From Paraglaciecola sp. L1A13 (GTDB lineage Bacteria; Pseudomonadota; Gammaproteobacteria; Enterobacterales; Alteromonadaceae), in contig NZ_CP047024.1 in NCBI RefSeq assembly GCF_009796745.1, forward strand, positions 3,968,001-4,032,000: 64,000 nt of DNA. The letters run 5' to 3'. Numbering within the stretch: position 1 is the first letter of the stretch; each line of letters opens with the position of its first letter. Positions 45,384 through 55,239 of the stretch are shown here, in pieces. A model generated the notes under the pieces. That model was not told the DNA's origin. It saw nothing but the letters and a program-made list of their open reading frames with translations, and did not search any database. Made by a program: the position numbers and the translations under genes.

Positions 45384-47012
45384 ATGGAAAGACGCGACTT
45401 TATTAAATTAGGGAGTGCCGGTATGGGCACCCTTATGCTACCCATATCGGGGACGGCGATTTCAGCCGACCAATTACTCGATAAACCAATGGACGTAGCC
45501 TATAAAAAGAAGCTTGCTGACATCGCATTGAACGCAGCAAAAGCGAAAGGTGCAACCTATGCTGATGCTCGTATCGGCCGTTATTTGAATCAATTCGTCA
45601 CGACCCGCGAAACGCGCGTAGAGAATATTGTGAATACTGAATCTGCTGGTATTGGTGTGCGCGTGATTGCCAATGGTACCTGGGGATTTGCTTCTACATC
45701 AAATATGACTCCGGATAGCGTGGCCAAAACTGCTGAACAAGCTGTCGCTGTCGCCATGGCAAACTCTAAGTTTCAAACTACGCCTGTGCAACTCGCTCCA
45801 GTTAAAGGCGTGGGTGACGTAAGCTGGCAAACACCCATTGTGAAAAACGCCATGGAAGTGCCAATTCAGGACAAAGTAAATTTACTCTTATCTGTTAATG
45901 ACGCCGCGATGCAAAACGGCGCCAACTTTATCAGTTCGCGTTTATTCTTAGTAAATGAGCAAAAGTATTTCGCCTCAACTGACGGGTCTTATATCGATCA
46001 AGACATTCATCGTTTATGGGCACCGTTTACTGCCACCGCCGTCGGTGAAGACGGTTTCAAACAACGTTCAGCCTTAGGTAATCCAGTTGGCATGGGTTAT
46101 GAGTACTTAGACGGTTTAGAAAAAGACAAAGTGCGTATTCAAGGCGCAAACATTGGATACAATAATTCTTACGATATGGTTGAAGATGCTGCCGCGGCGG
46201 GCAAACAACTGCAAGCCAAGCTTAAAGCTAAATCAGTAGAGCCTGGTAAATATGACTTAGTGCTTGACCCTGCCCACCTAATGTTGACTATTCACGAGTC
46301 AGTAGGGCACCCGTTAGAACTTGACCGCGTACTGGGATACGAAGCGAACTACGCAGGTACTAGCTTTGCAACGCTAGATAAGTGGAAAAGCGGTAAGTTC
46401 CAGTATGGTTCTGACATAGTCAATTTATATGCTGATAAGAATCAACCTTATACATTAGGTAACGTCGCTTATGATGACGAAGGTGTAAAAACCAAAGAGT
46501 GGGATTTAATTAAAGACGGTATATTGGTTAATTATCAAGCTACACGTGACCAAGTACATATGCTAGGCCAAAAAGAATCTCACGGCTGTAGCTACTCACA
46601 AAGTTGGCGTGACGTGCAGTTCCAGCGTATGTCTAATGTTTCACTGCGCCCCAATGAGAAAGACTTGTCTGCTGATGATGTGATCAAAAATGTAGAAAAA
46701 GGGATTTATATTGCCGGTCGCGGCTCTTACTCAATCGATCAGCAACGCTATAATTTCCAGTTTGGCGGGCAGTTGTTTTACGAAATCAAAGACGGCAAAA
46801 TTGTCGACCAGATTGAGGACGTGGCGTATCAATCAAACACCCAAGAATTCTGGAATAGCTGTAGTCAATTAGCCGGTAAATCAGATTATAGAGTGGGCGG
46901 TTCGTTCTTTGATGGTAAAGGCCAACCTTCACAAGTGAGCGCAGTTTCTCATGGTTGCCCAACCACGAGATTTGACAGCATTAATGTTATTAACACCGCG
47001 CGCAACGTGTAA
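45384..47012 (+). CDS. Tat-exported TldD-like metalloprotease
   Basis: This 542-residue protein starts with ERRDFIKLG, a clear twin-arginine signal, with the hydrophobic stretch ending near GTAISA. The TldD/PmbA-family zinc motif HESVGH lies at residues 304-309, and the C-terminal GCPTTRFDSINV is also TldD-like. TldD/TldE heterodimers cleave peptides and mature RiPP products such as microcin B17; E. coli TldD is cytoplasmic. Here the Tat signal puts a folded TldD into the periplasm, which is unusual. The TldE-like gene follows by 26 bp and has no signal. A good AGGGGACAG sequence lies before the ATG. Confidence 0.9.
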   Translation: MERRDFIKLGSAGMGTLMLPISGTAISADQLLDKPMDVAYKKKLADIALNAAKAKGATYADARIGRYLNQFVTTRETRVENIVNTESAGIGVRVIANGTWGFASTSNMTPDSVAKTAEQAVAVAMANSKFQTTPVQLAPVKGVGDVSWQTPIVKNAMEVPIQDKVNLLLSVNDAAMQNGANFISSRLFLVNEQKYFASTDGSYIDQDIHRLWAPFTATAVGEDGFKQRSALGNPVGMGYEYLDGLEKDKVRIQGANIGYNNSYDMVEDAAAAGKQLQAKLKAKSVEPGKYDLVLDPAHLMLTIHESVGHPLELDRVLGYEANYAGTSFATLDKWKSGKFQYGSDIVNLYADKNQPYTLGNVAYDDEGVKTKEWDLIKDGILVNYQATRDQVHMLGQKESHGCSYSQSWRDVQFQRMSNVSLRPNEKDLSADDVIKNVEKGIYIAGRGSYSIDQQRYNFQFGGQLFYEIKDGKIVDQIEDVAYQSNTQEFWNSCSQLAGKSDYRVGGSFFDGKGQPSQVSAVSHGCPTTRFDSINVINTARNV

Positions 47013-47038
47013 GCAGCTCACTTAGAAGGAATATAATC

Positions 47039-48373
47039 ATGACAATTATCACCCAACAACATGCAAAAGAGCTGCTGAGTAAAGTACTAAAATTCTCAAA
47101 AGCCGATGAATGTGAATGTAATTTAGAAAGCAAAGTGGGCGGCAATATTCGTTACGCACGCAATACGGTTTCTACCTCTGGTCAGGAAAGCGACCTGATC
47201 CTTATCGTTCAATCTACATTTGGCAAGCGCACAGGTACCGCAACAATCAATGAGTTTGATAATGCGTCACTTGAAAAAGTAGTTCGACGCTCAGAAGAAC
47301 TTGCCAAACTTGCCCCAGAAAATGAAGAGTTCATGCCGCTGTTTGGTCAGCAGAAATATGCCGAAGCTAATACTTATTTTGACTCTACTGCCAACGTTAC
47401 GCCAGAAGACCGGGCTCAAGCAGCATTTGACAGTATTGACCCATCCAAGAAAAGCAAGTTAATTGCAGCTGGTTTTTTAGAAGATGAAGTGTTGATGAGT
47501 GCCATCATGAACAGCAAGGGGTTGTTTGCTTATAACACCTCAACCAATGTGGATTTCTCAGTCACTATTCGCACCGAAGATGGCAAAGGTTCAGGCTGGT
47601 CGTCGGGCAATTACAGCGACGTTAAGTTATTAGATACGGCTAAATTGTCTTCTATCGCCATTCAAAAATCGAAAGGTTCAGCTGACGCTAAAGAAATGGA
47701 GCCAGGAAAATACACAGTTATTCTCGAGCCTGCAGCCAGCGTAGATTTACTGCAGAATATGATGCGAGCTTTCGATCAACGTTCAGCAGATGAAGGCCGC
47801 AGCTTTTTAAGTAATAAAGTCGCAAAAGGTGAAGAAGGGCCTAAAAATAAATTGGGCCAAAAAATGTTCGACGAACGCGTACACATTTATTCAGACCCTC
47901 AGCACTCTATTGCCCCAAGCGCCCCCTTTGCAGGTAATGGTTATCCGTTGAATAAAATTGATTGGATAAAAGACGGCACCATACAAAATATGCCGAACTC
48001 GCCTTATTGGGCGAAACATACAAAAAGTGAATATATCCCAACAAACCGTAACATTATTATGAGCGGTGGCGATCAATCACTGGAGGACATGATTAAAAAT
48101 ACCCGCCGTGGTGTACTGGTTACCCGTTTATGGTACATCCGTAGCTTAGATCCACAAACCTTGTTATACACAGGCTTGACCCGTGACGGCACGTTTTATA
48201 TCGAAAATGGTAAAATAAAATATCCGATTAAAAACTTCCGCTTCAACGAAAGCCCAATCATTATGTTGAACAACATCGAAGCACTTGGCGAGCCACAGCG
48301 TATTGATGGCAGCATGATACCGCCTATGAAAATCCGTGACTTTACCTTTAGTAGCTTATCTGACGCGGTATAA
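47039..48373 (+). CDS. TldE/PmbA-like subunit
   Basis: The 444-residue protein has the TldE fold pattern (KVGGNIRYARNTVSTSGQES; WSSGNYSDVKL; NMPNSPYWAKHTKSEYIPTN; GLTRDGTFYIENG) without the zinc motif, so it is the catalytically inactive partner of TldD. There is no signal peptide. It must either remain in the cytoplasm or be carried out by its partner through the Tat system, which moves folded complexes. It follows the TldD-like gene by 26 bp, with an AGAAGGA ribosome-binding site. Confidence 0.88.
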   Translation: MTIITQQHAKELLSKVLKFSKADECECNLESKVGGNIRYARNTVSTSGQESDLILIVQSTFGKRTGTATINEFDNASLEKVVRRSEELAKLAPENEEFMPLFGQQKYAEANTYFDSTANVTPEDRAQAAFDSIDPSKKSKLIAAGFLEDEVLMSAIMNSKGLFAYNTSTNVDFSVTIRTEDGKGSGWSSGNYSDVKLLDTAKLSSIAIQKSKGSADAKEMEPGKYTVILEPAASVDLLQNMMRAFDQRSADEGRSFLSNKVAKGEEGPKNKLGQKMFDERVHIYSDPQHSIAPSAPFAGNGYPLNKIDWIKDGTIQNMPNSPYWAKHTKSEYIPTNRNIIMSGGDQSLEDMIKNTRRGVLVTRLWYIRSLDPQTLLYTGLTRDGTFYIENGKIKYPIKNFRFNESPIIMLNNIEALGEPQRIDGSMIPPMKIRDFTFSSLSDAV

Positions 48374-48444
48374 GTCGATTTTTCTCAGGCTCACATGGGC
48401 CTGAGATATTCACCAACGGTATTTCCTGTGTACGGTAATAAGTC

Positions 48445-49155
48445 ATGAGTATTCAACGACGACAATTTATTAAAAATGCTTGTATAGCTTTTGCCGCACA
48501 GGCCTTTTTTCGTGATAGTTATTCATGGGCACAGAGCAATAATTTCGATTTTTACTTTACCCGATTAAGCTATGAGTCTGGTGATTGGGAAGTAGATGAG
48601 CGCATGCCAGCGAATATGCTCAACTCGTTGATTGAATACACTAGCCTGAGGGTGGATATTAAAGAGCGCATCGTCCCCTTATCTGACCCAGCCATGCTAA
48701 ACGCACCATTTTGTTATATGGCAGGTCACAGGCTCGTCCAATTTAGTGATGCTGAGGCGCAAAACTTTAAACAGTATGTCGAAAACGGCGGCTTTGTATT
48801 TGTTGACGATTGTAATCATGATATCGACGGTATGTTCGCCAAAACGTTTGAAGCACAAATGGTCAAACTGTTTGGTGAAGACGCATTGCAAAAAATTCCC
48901 AATGATCATCCTATTTATAGCGCGTTTTTTACCTTCGATGGTCCCCCCCGCACTTCCATTGAACTCAATGGTTGGGGTGATGATTTAGTACATAACTACT
49001 TAAAAGCTATCGTCATAAACGATAAAATCGCCGTTTTATACAGTAATAAGGATTTGGGCTGCGAATGGGATTACGATTTTCGTAATAAGCGCTGGTTAAA
49101 AGAAGACAATACCAAATTTGCCGTTAATATCGTGCTTTATGCTATGACGGCTTAA
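48445..49155 (+). CDS. DUF4159 protein with a twin-arginine signal
   Basis: The 236-residue protein starts with IQRRQFIKNAC, a twin-arginine signal, followed by a hydrophobic stretch. The remaining 200 residues match the DUF4159 pattern (FYFTRLSYESGDWEVDE; FKQYVENGGFVFVDDC; HPIYSAFFTFDGPP). DUF4159 has a class I glutamine-amidotransferase-like fold and is often next to MoxR and DUF58 genes. Its function is unknown. The block resembles a motif in the two large membrane proteins at 51212 and 55236. It is probably in the periplasm with TldD. Confidence 0.85.
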   Translation: MSIQRRQFIKNACIAFAAQAFFRDSYSWAQSNNFDFYFTRLSYESGDWEVDERMPANMLNSLIEYTSLRVDIKERIVPLSDPAMLNAPFCYMAGHRLVQFSDAEAQNFKQYVENGGFVFVDDCNHDIDGMFAKTFEAQMVKLFGEDALQKIPNDHPIYSAFFTFDGPPRTSIELNGWGDDLVHNYLKAIVINDKIAVLYSNKDLGCEWDYDFRNKRWLKEDNTKFAVNIVLYAMTA

Positions 49156-49230
49156 CGCTTCAATTTGAATGAATAGCGCGAATTAACTAATAGCGCAACG
49201 CATGCGCATATAATTAAAACCACAGGTAGT

Positions 49231-50304
49231 ATGACCATGAGCACAACTGAAAACGTCGAGTTACTGGCTCAAGACGACACTTTATCTGAGCAAACTATTT
49301 TACGGTTACTCGCCAAACTTACCTCAGTGAAAGACGAGATAGCAAGAGTAATTGTTGGCCAACAGGACGTGGTTCAGCAATTATTGGTCGCTATGCTAGC
49401 AGGGGGACATTGTTTGCTTGAGGGTGCACCAGGTTTGGCAAAAACCCTAATGGTCAGTTCGCTGGCTAAAACATTGGAGCTAGATTATAAACGTATTCAA
49501 TTTACCCCTGACTTAATGCCAAGCGACATCATAGGCACAGAAATATTGGAAACCGACCATGACAGCGGCGAGCGTTTTTTTAAGTTTAAGCAAGGCCCCG
49601 TTTTCACTAATATTTTGCTGGCGGATGAAATAAACCGCACACCACCAAAAACACAAGCGGCCCTGCTCGAGGCCATGCAAGAACGCACTATCAGCTATGC
49701 TGGTAGTATTTATCCCTTGCCTAAACCATTCTTTGTGTTGGCTACACAAAACCCAGTTGAACAGTCAGGCACCTATGCATTACCTGAAGCCCAATTAGAC
49801 CGATTTTTAATGTTTGTGCGAGTGGGATATCCAAGTGCGGCTGAAGAAGTTGAAATTCTAAAACGCACCACAGGCACGCAAAGTACCACGTTAAAAGAAG
49901 TACTGCATACCCAAGATATTCTTACACTGCAAGGCGTCGTACGCCAAGTGGATATCTCCTCTGACCTACTTGAATATACCAGTGCACTAACCCGTAATAC
50001 GCGTCCAGAGGGCAGTGATAACCAACAAGTCGTCGATTTCGTACGCTGGGGGGCAGGCCCTCGTGCCGGTCAAGCATTGGTCTTATGCGCCAAAGCCAAT
50101 GCATTGCTAAGTGAGCGTTTCGCCGTAACCCTGGCAGACATTCACAGTGTTGCCCACGGCGTGCTGCGCCATCGAATACTGCTAAACTTTCAAGCTGAGG
50201 CACAAAATATTGATACCGACGCAGTAATCGAGCATCTGCTTAAGAATACACCTTTGCCAAAAAGCCCATTAGCGTCTGCAGCACCTAATGGCAACGTAAG
50301 CTAA
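49231..50304 (+). CDS. MoxR family AAA+ ATPase
   Basis: The 357-residue ATPase has Walker A GAPGLAKT, Walker B LADEINRTPPKTQAALLEAM and the sensor/arginine-finger region of the MoxR group. MoxR ATPases act as chaperones that insert metals or activate VWA-containing partners. It is followed by a DUF58 protein gene (2 bp gap) and a BatA-like gene, the standard MoxR-VWA-type order. The substrate may be one of the nearby Tat-exported proteins; this is inferred. The start ATG is at 49237 or 49231, depending on which Met of MTMS is used. Confidence 0.92.
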   Translation: MTMSTTENVELLAQDDTLSEQTILRLLAKLTSVKDEIARVIVGQQDVVQQLLVAMLAGGHCLLEGAPGLAKTLMVSSLAKTLELDYKRIQFTPDLMPSDIIGTEILETDHDSGERFFKFKQGPVFTNILLADEINRTPPKTQAALLEAMQERTISYAGSIYPLPKPFFVLATQNPVEQSGTYALPEAQLDRFLMFVRVGYPSAAEEVEILKRTTGTQSTTLKEVLHTQDILTLQGVVRQVDISSDLLEYTSALTRNTRPEGSDNQQVVDFVRWGAGPRAGQALVLCAKANALLSERFAVTLADIHSVAHGVLRHRILLNFQAEAQNIDTDAVIEHLLKNTPLPKSPLASAAPNGNVS

Positions 50305-50306
50305 CC

Positions 50307-51209
50307 ATGCAGCAATGGATTGACCCCCTTACCCTTTCACGAATTAAAGACATGCCTTTGGTAGCCAAAACTGTGGCAGAAGGTATATTGCAAGGGCAAC
50401 ACACCAGCGTACAAAAGGGTTCAGGTATCGAGTTTAGTCAGTACCGTAGTTATGAACCCGGAGATGAGCTAGGTAAAGTGGACTGGAAATTGTTTGCACG
50501 CTCAGATCGTTATTTTGTGCGTGAAGCCGAACGTGAAAGTGATACGCATATTTGGTTAGTACTCGATGCCAGTCAATCTATGCTGCAACAGTCAGTCGCT
50601 AGTAGGGCACAAAATGGCTGGCATAAACTTGATTATGCACGCTATTTTCTGGCTACCATTGCTTATATCGCTCAGCAACAGGGTGACTCAGTCGGTCTTA
50701 TTGGCTTGTCTGATCAACAGATTGACTACCTGCCCTGCGGATCGGGACAGCGCCACTGGCATAAATTGATGTTGCAGTTAAGCCAACTGAAAGTAGGTAA
50801 GCAATTTCCAAACAAAGAAAATTTACACGCACAACTTGGTAATATACGACCCCAAGGATTGATCTTCGTGCTCAGCGATTTTATTCAGCACGATCAGGAA
50901 ATACTCGATTTCATGCAGCCATTGAATCACAGTAAAAATGAGCTGGTCGCTATACAGTTGATTTGTGACGACGAAGTCGCTTTCCCGTATAAAGGGGCGA
51001 TACGTGTTGAAGATCCCGAAACACAGCAACAAAGACTCGTTTCAAGCCAAGATGTAAAAGCCTCTTATCTTGCAGCCTATCAAAACTTCCAAGTGGATTT
51101 ACAGAATCGATTAACAGCCCAGAATGTTAATCTATTTACTGCCAATATCGATCAGCCATTAGATGAAAGCGTACATGCCTATTTAGCTTCTCGCAGAAAG
51201 GTCAGATAA
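50307..51209 (+). CDS. DUF58 protein
   Basis: This 300-residue soluble protein has the DUF58 signature (GSGIEFSQYRSYEPGDELGK then DWKLFARSDRYFVREAERES) and a VWA-like MIDAS site in LVLDASQSM (DxSxS). It should bind a divalent metal and interact with MoxR. The gene begins 2 bp after moxR and ends 2 bp before the BatA-like gene, so it lies in the centre of the operon. Its cellular partner is unknown. Confidence 0.88.
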   Translation: MQQWIDPLTLSRIKDMPLVAKTVAEGILQGQHTSVQKGSGIEFSQYRSYEPGDELGKVDWKLFARSDRYFVREAERESDTHIWLVLDASQSMLQQSVASRAQNGWHKLDYARYFLATIAYIAQQQGDSVGLIGLSDQQIDYLPCGSGQRHWHKLMLQLSQLKVGKQFPNKENLHAQLGNIRPQGLIFVLSDFIQHDQEILDFMQPLNHSKNELVAIQLICDDEVAFPYKGAIRVEDPETQQQRLVSSQDVKASYLAAYQNFQVDLQNRLTAQNVNLFTANIDQPLDESVHAYLASRRKVR

Positions 51210-51211
51210 GC

Positions 51212-52864
51212 GTGACTAATATTTTCAATGCATTGACTAGCGCGTGGCTATCACCTTGGTGGTTACTTGGTATTTTCGCGTGCGTGATCCCACTTGCCAT
51301 TCACTTTTTTAGCAAAAGCAAAGCGCCGCTTATTTCCTTTTCTCAATTTGCGCTGATCCCCGTAAAACAGAGCACAATACCTAATGCTATGCGCCTCAGT
51401 GAGTGGCTATTATTAGCACTACGTATAGTGATTTTGCTGTTACTCAGCTTATTGCTAGCCCAGTGTGTAAAGCCAACCGAGAACGATAACAAGGTCAAAT
51501 ATTTTATCGTGAGCCATGGTTGGCTAGCCGCCGCCAATCAGCAGCAAAAAAAGACGTTTATTAAGGGATTTAACCAGCTCGAAAAGGAGACCGAAAAACG
51601 CTTAATATTGTTAGATGACAGCGAAGGCTCGTTTGATCCAGATATGACCGCTAATAACGGTTATCAGTCAGGCAACGGCTACAAATCTAATCATCAGGAA
51701 GCAATAACGCTCGCTACTTTAGACATAGATGATTTATTGAGGGATCGCATTTTACCTGGCGATCTTCAATTAACGATTTGGCAGCAAGTTGCCAATTTTA
51801 GTGCCACCCATCCGAATGTACTCCCGGCCAATATTCAGGTATTTGCCACTAATCACTTAGCCCAGTTCAATAACGAACGTGTTGCAGTGCCAGCACAGAT
51901 AAAGTGGCATATATTAAAAACAACAGATGTGCCCAATAACAAATTAATATCAAAAATACTGCTGCTCTCGAGCGATACAAAGCAACCTCAAGTAGATTAT
52001 TTGCGCGCTGCATTTAATGCCATCAATACCCGAAGCGAACGCGAAATACAATTTGATGTAGCGCTGCTTACAACGTTTTCCGGTTGGACCGAGTTAGCTC
52101 GTTACGACTGGGTATTCTACCTTGGAGAAGTAATTCCCAACCCCGTATCGCTAAGTAACTTAAATCAATATGTACAAAATGGCGGGCAACTATTTCTAAC
52201 TGCCCTAGAAAAACATAAACAAGGAACTTGGCTTGTTATTGCACCACATACTTCTATGAGGGGCTCTATTTTTGACATAGGTAGAAACCCAAGCGCAAAA
52301 GATATCACCAGCCCCATAAAGTTAAGCCAAATAGGTGAGCCAGCGACGATGTTACCGTTTTTGCAGAAAGTAAATCCTGATGCAAAAGAAGAGATCCTAT
52401 GGCAAACCCCCGACCGACAAAACGTGTTAACCAGAACCACATTTAGCCCACAAAAGAAGAATGGTCAGGTAATTAAATTTTACAGTCGTTTTGAGACGAA
52501 TTGGACAGACTGGGTAACGCACTTAGACTTTCCATTTGCCTTGGATAGTCTTTTGAATGAACGTCCTTATCGTGAAAGTTATCTCAATAGAGCTCAGATC
52601 ACTGAAGCACAAATTACTAGCGATATCGCGCCTAATCATGCAAAGAAAAGCGATGTGAATACTGCTGATAGATCTCAGATAAAACATACTGGAGGGTTGC
52701 AAAATAAGTCCCTCGAGCAGAATTTCAATCAAGCACAGTTTTATAGGCGTAGCGAAGATGACATTCATTTTTGGTTACTCACTCTGCTGATAGCTGCGTT
52801 TTGTACCGAGCGAGTTTGGTCAGAGTATAAACCTAAAGCAAGTGCGCTCGGCAGGGCTAAGTAA
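51212..52864 (+). CDS. BatA-like membrane protein with GATase/DUF4159-like region
   Basis: The 550-residue protein begins with a BatA N-terminal-type membrane segment (SPWWLLGIFACVIPLAIHFF; MRLSEWLLLALRIVILLLLS; two helices). A long soluble part follows, and a final hydrophobic helix near the C-terminus (FWLLTLLIAAFCTERVW). The middle has LNQYVQNGGQLFLTA, similar to the DUF4159 protein. It starts with GTG 2 bp after DUF58 and overlaps the next gene by one base (TAATG). It probably anchors the MoxR-type complex at the membrane. Confidence 0.8.
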   Translation: MTNIFNALTSAWLSPWWLLGIFACVIPLAIHFFSKSKAPLISFSQFALIPVKQSTIPNAMRLSEWLLLALRIVILLLLSLLLAQCVKPTENDNKVKYFIVSHGWLAAANQQQKKTFIKGFNQLEKETEKRLILLDDSEGSFDPDMTANNGYQSGNGYKSNHQEAITLATLDIDDLLRDRILPGDLQLTIWQQVANFSATHPNVLPANIQVFATNHLAQFNNERVAVPAQIKWHILKTTDVPNNKLISKILLLSSDTKQPQVDYLRAAFNAINTRSEREIQFDVALLTTFSGWTELARYDWVFYLGEVIPNPVSLSNLNQYVQNGGQLFLTALEKHKQGTWLVIAPHTSMRGSIFDIGRNPSAKDITSPIKLSQIGEPATMLPFLQKVNPDAKEEILWQTPDRQNVLTRTTFSPQKKNGQVIKFYSRFETNWTDWVTHLDFPFALDSLLNERPYRESYLNRAQITEAQITSDIAPNHAKKSDVNTADRSQIKHTGGLQNKSLEQNFNQAQFYRRSEDDIHFWLLTLLIAAFCTERVWSEYKPKASALGRAK

Positions 52865-55239
52865 TGGCACAGAAGCGAATGTCTCACGCCCAACGATTGC
52901 ATACCTTAAAGCGAGCATTACAAAAGAGTAAAAAACGTAAATTACTGCAACATATGCTGCAGTGCTCGCCTCTTTTGTTTGTGCTTGCTTTAATACTTTA
53001 TGTTGCATTTACCCCGGGAGATTCTCTATGGTTCGGTTACAGTCAGTACGTGATGTTGCTGGGTGCAACACCCTTGATTTTGCTGCTGGGTTTTATACGC
53101 CCCTCTTATAAAAAGATCACTCTGAGCAATTTAGCAAAACATCTCAACCGACGGTTTACGGCCCTTGAAGAGAGCTGCGAACTGCTGCTAACACTTGACG
53201 GTCAAAAGAGCTCTTTAGCTCCCTCCTCAGAACCATTACCGAGCAGCATACAGCGCCTACAGTGCAAACGTGTTGCAGGTGCTTTCGATAATTTGAGTAA
53301 CGATAAAACCATTGATTTGGCGGTACATTATCCACTTAAAGTACTGCTGATACTCAATTTTTTGACAGCAATAGTATGTCTCCTATTGTGGTCTTTTACT
53401 GTTGGCAATGGACATATGAATCCATCGTTAGTTGAACAAACGTCTCTCCATGAAAGCCGCAGTGCTGAAAATAGTAATACCGATACATTAGCCAACATTC
53501 TCTCGGCGCAACTAGATGTCGTTGCGCCTGAATATGCCCTTGGTAAAGCAGGCTATTTAGCCCATCAAATGCAACCTTTAGATGCGCAAGTACTTGCTGG
53601 CAGTAAGGTATCTTGGCGTTTCGACTTTTCTATCAGTGATGCACAGTACACGCTCAAATTTAATGCTGATGACAGCGTAAAATTAGTCCAAACCGCCGAT
53701 GGATTATTTACCGCATCAAAGGTTATTCAACGCGCTTGCGTTTACCAAATACTCGATGCAAAACAGCGAGTTATTGCGGTTCATACGATTAGCGTAACAC
53801 CTGACTATCCTCCAAAAATCACTTATATAACGCCTCAAGCAACCATCACTGAGGTTCAAACTGCTGACAATGTATCTAAACCTTTGATAAACACTCAAGC
53901 GCTAATAAGTGATGATTTTGGCTTAAGTAAAATTGAGATTGTTGCTTCGGTCGCTAAAGGCTCGGGTGAATCCGTTAAGTTTCGAGACAGTGTATTTTCC
54001 TTCGATAGTGTGACCGCTAACAATAAAGAGGGCCAACAAATTTATAGCAAATTATGGGATTTAATCGAACTTGGAATGGCGCCTGGGGATGAGCTGTATT
54101 TCAGTATCAGAGCGTGGGATAACCGCCAACCTGAACGTCAATTAACTCGGTCGTCGAGCAAGATTGTGCGCTGGTTAGATGAAGATGTTGAAAGGGTTTT
54201 TAGTGAAGGTACCTTAGTCAACAATATGCCAGCCTATTTCAAAAGTCAGCGGCAAATAATCATAGATACTAAATCGCTGATTGAAGAAAGTGGGGCGTTA
54301 AGCGATGCAGAATTTACGCATTCATCTCAAGGCTTAGGTATTGCCCAAGCCGATTTAAAACATAAATACGGTCAATTTGTAGGGGATGAAGTCAGTGGAA
54401 TCACGCGTTCTATGGAAGATGGCGACAGTAAAGAGCGCATCACAACCGAGGAACATACGGGTCATGATGACGGTGACGAAGCGGATGATCACGAAGGGCA
54501 CGATGCTCATGAACAACAGAATATAAATGATAAATCTGGTTATCAATCAATGCTGGAACAGTTTGGCCATGCCCATGGCGAAACTGATATCGCCATATTT
54601 AAAAGCAAAGACTCGGTAGAGCAAAATCCACGTGTAATGATGAAACGGGCCATTGGATACATGTGGCAAGCTGAGAGTCAACTTTTGTTGAATCGTCCAC
54701 AAGATGCCCTGCCCCATGAAGAACAAGCCTTACTGTGGCTAAACCGGGCCAAAAAAGCTGAGCGAATTTATGTGAAACGATTAGGGTTTGAGCCTCCACC
54801 TGTCAGCGAGAAACGCCGCTATCAAGGCAAGTTGGATGATATTAAGAATAAGAAACACAACATACCTACTGTTCAAAATGAAAATGAGGCGCAAACACTC
54901 GCGCGAATGCTCACACTACTCAACAACCCTTTGCGCCCAGCATTACCTTTCAATGGGGACGAAATCAAAGTACTGCAAGATACCGACGCATTGCTTCAGA
55001 AAAGGCTAATTAACGATCCTAATGTCATTCATGCATTAGCGCTGCTAGCACAAATTCAAAGTGCGAATAAACGCTATCCCCCAACATGTGAATTGTGCGC
55101 GCAACAATTGCAAGAACAGCTATGGCAGCTTTTACCAGCAGCCAAAAGTAGCCCTGGGCAACCTAATCGGCCTTACAGTAATTCTCAATCTACCATTACG
55201 CACTATGCAGAATTTTTACGTGGCAAGGAGCAACAATGA
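52864..55239 (+). CDS. DUF4175-like large membrane protein
   Basis: This 791-residue protein has two or three N-terminal hydrophobic helices (about 38-58, 65-82 and 165-185), then a large periplasmic-type domain and a helical C-terminal half. It resembles the DUF4175 group found next to MoxR/DUF58 genes. A striking acidic-His segment of about 25 residues (HDDGDEADDHEGHDAHEQQ) lies near residues 530-552 and could bind divalent metal. It overlaps the previous gene by one base and the next by four. No enzymatic motif is visible. Confidence 0.68.
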   Translation: MAQKRMSHAQRLHTLKRALQKSKKRKLLQHMLQCSPLLFVLALILYVAFTPGDSLWFGYSQYVMLLGATPLILLLGFIRPSYKKITLSNLAKHLNRRFTALEESCELLLTLDGQKSSLAPSSEPLPSSIQRLQCKRVAGAFDNLSNDKTIDLAVHYPLKVLLILNFLTAIVCLLLWSFTVGNGHMNPSLVEQTSLHESRSAENSNTDTLANILSAQLDVVAPEYALGKAGYLAHQMQPLDAQVLAGSKVSWRFDFSISDAQYTLKFNADDSVKLVQTADGLFTASKVIQRACVYQILDAKQRVIAVHTISVTPDYPPKITYITPQATITEVQTADNVSKPLINTQALISDDFGLSKIEIVASVAKGSGESVKFRDSVFSFDSVTANNKEGQQIYSKLWDLIELGMAPGDELYFSIRAWDNRQPERQLTRSSSKIVRWLDEDVERVFSEGTLVNNMPAYFKSQRQIIIDTKSLIEESGALSDAEFTHSSQGLGIAQADLKHKYGQFVGDEVSGITRSMEDGDSKERITTEEHTGHDDGDEADDHEGHDAHEQQNINDKSGYQSMLEQFGHAHGETDIAIFKSKDSVEQNPRVMMKRAIGYMWQAESQLLLNRPQDALPHEEQALLWLNRAKKAERIYVKRLGFEPPPVSEKRRYQGKLDDIKNKKHNIPTVQNENEAQTLARMLTLLNNPLRPALPFNGDEIKVLQDTDALLQKRLINDPNVIHALALLAQIQSANKRYPPTCELCAQQLQEQLWQLLPAAKSSPGQPNRPYSNSQSTITHYAEFLRGKEQQ

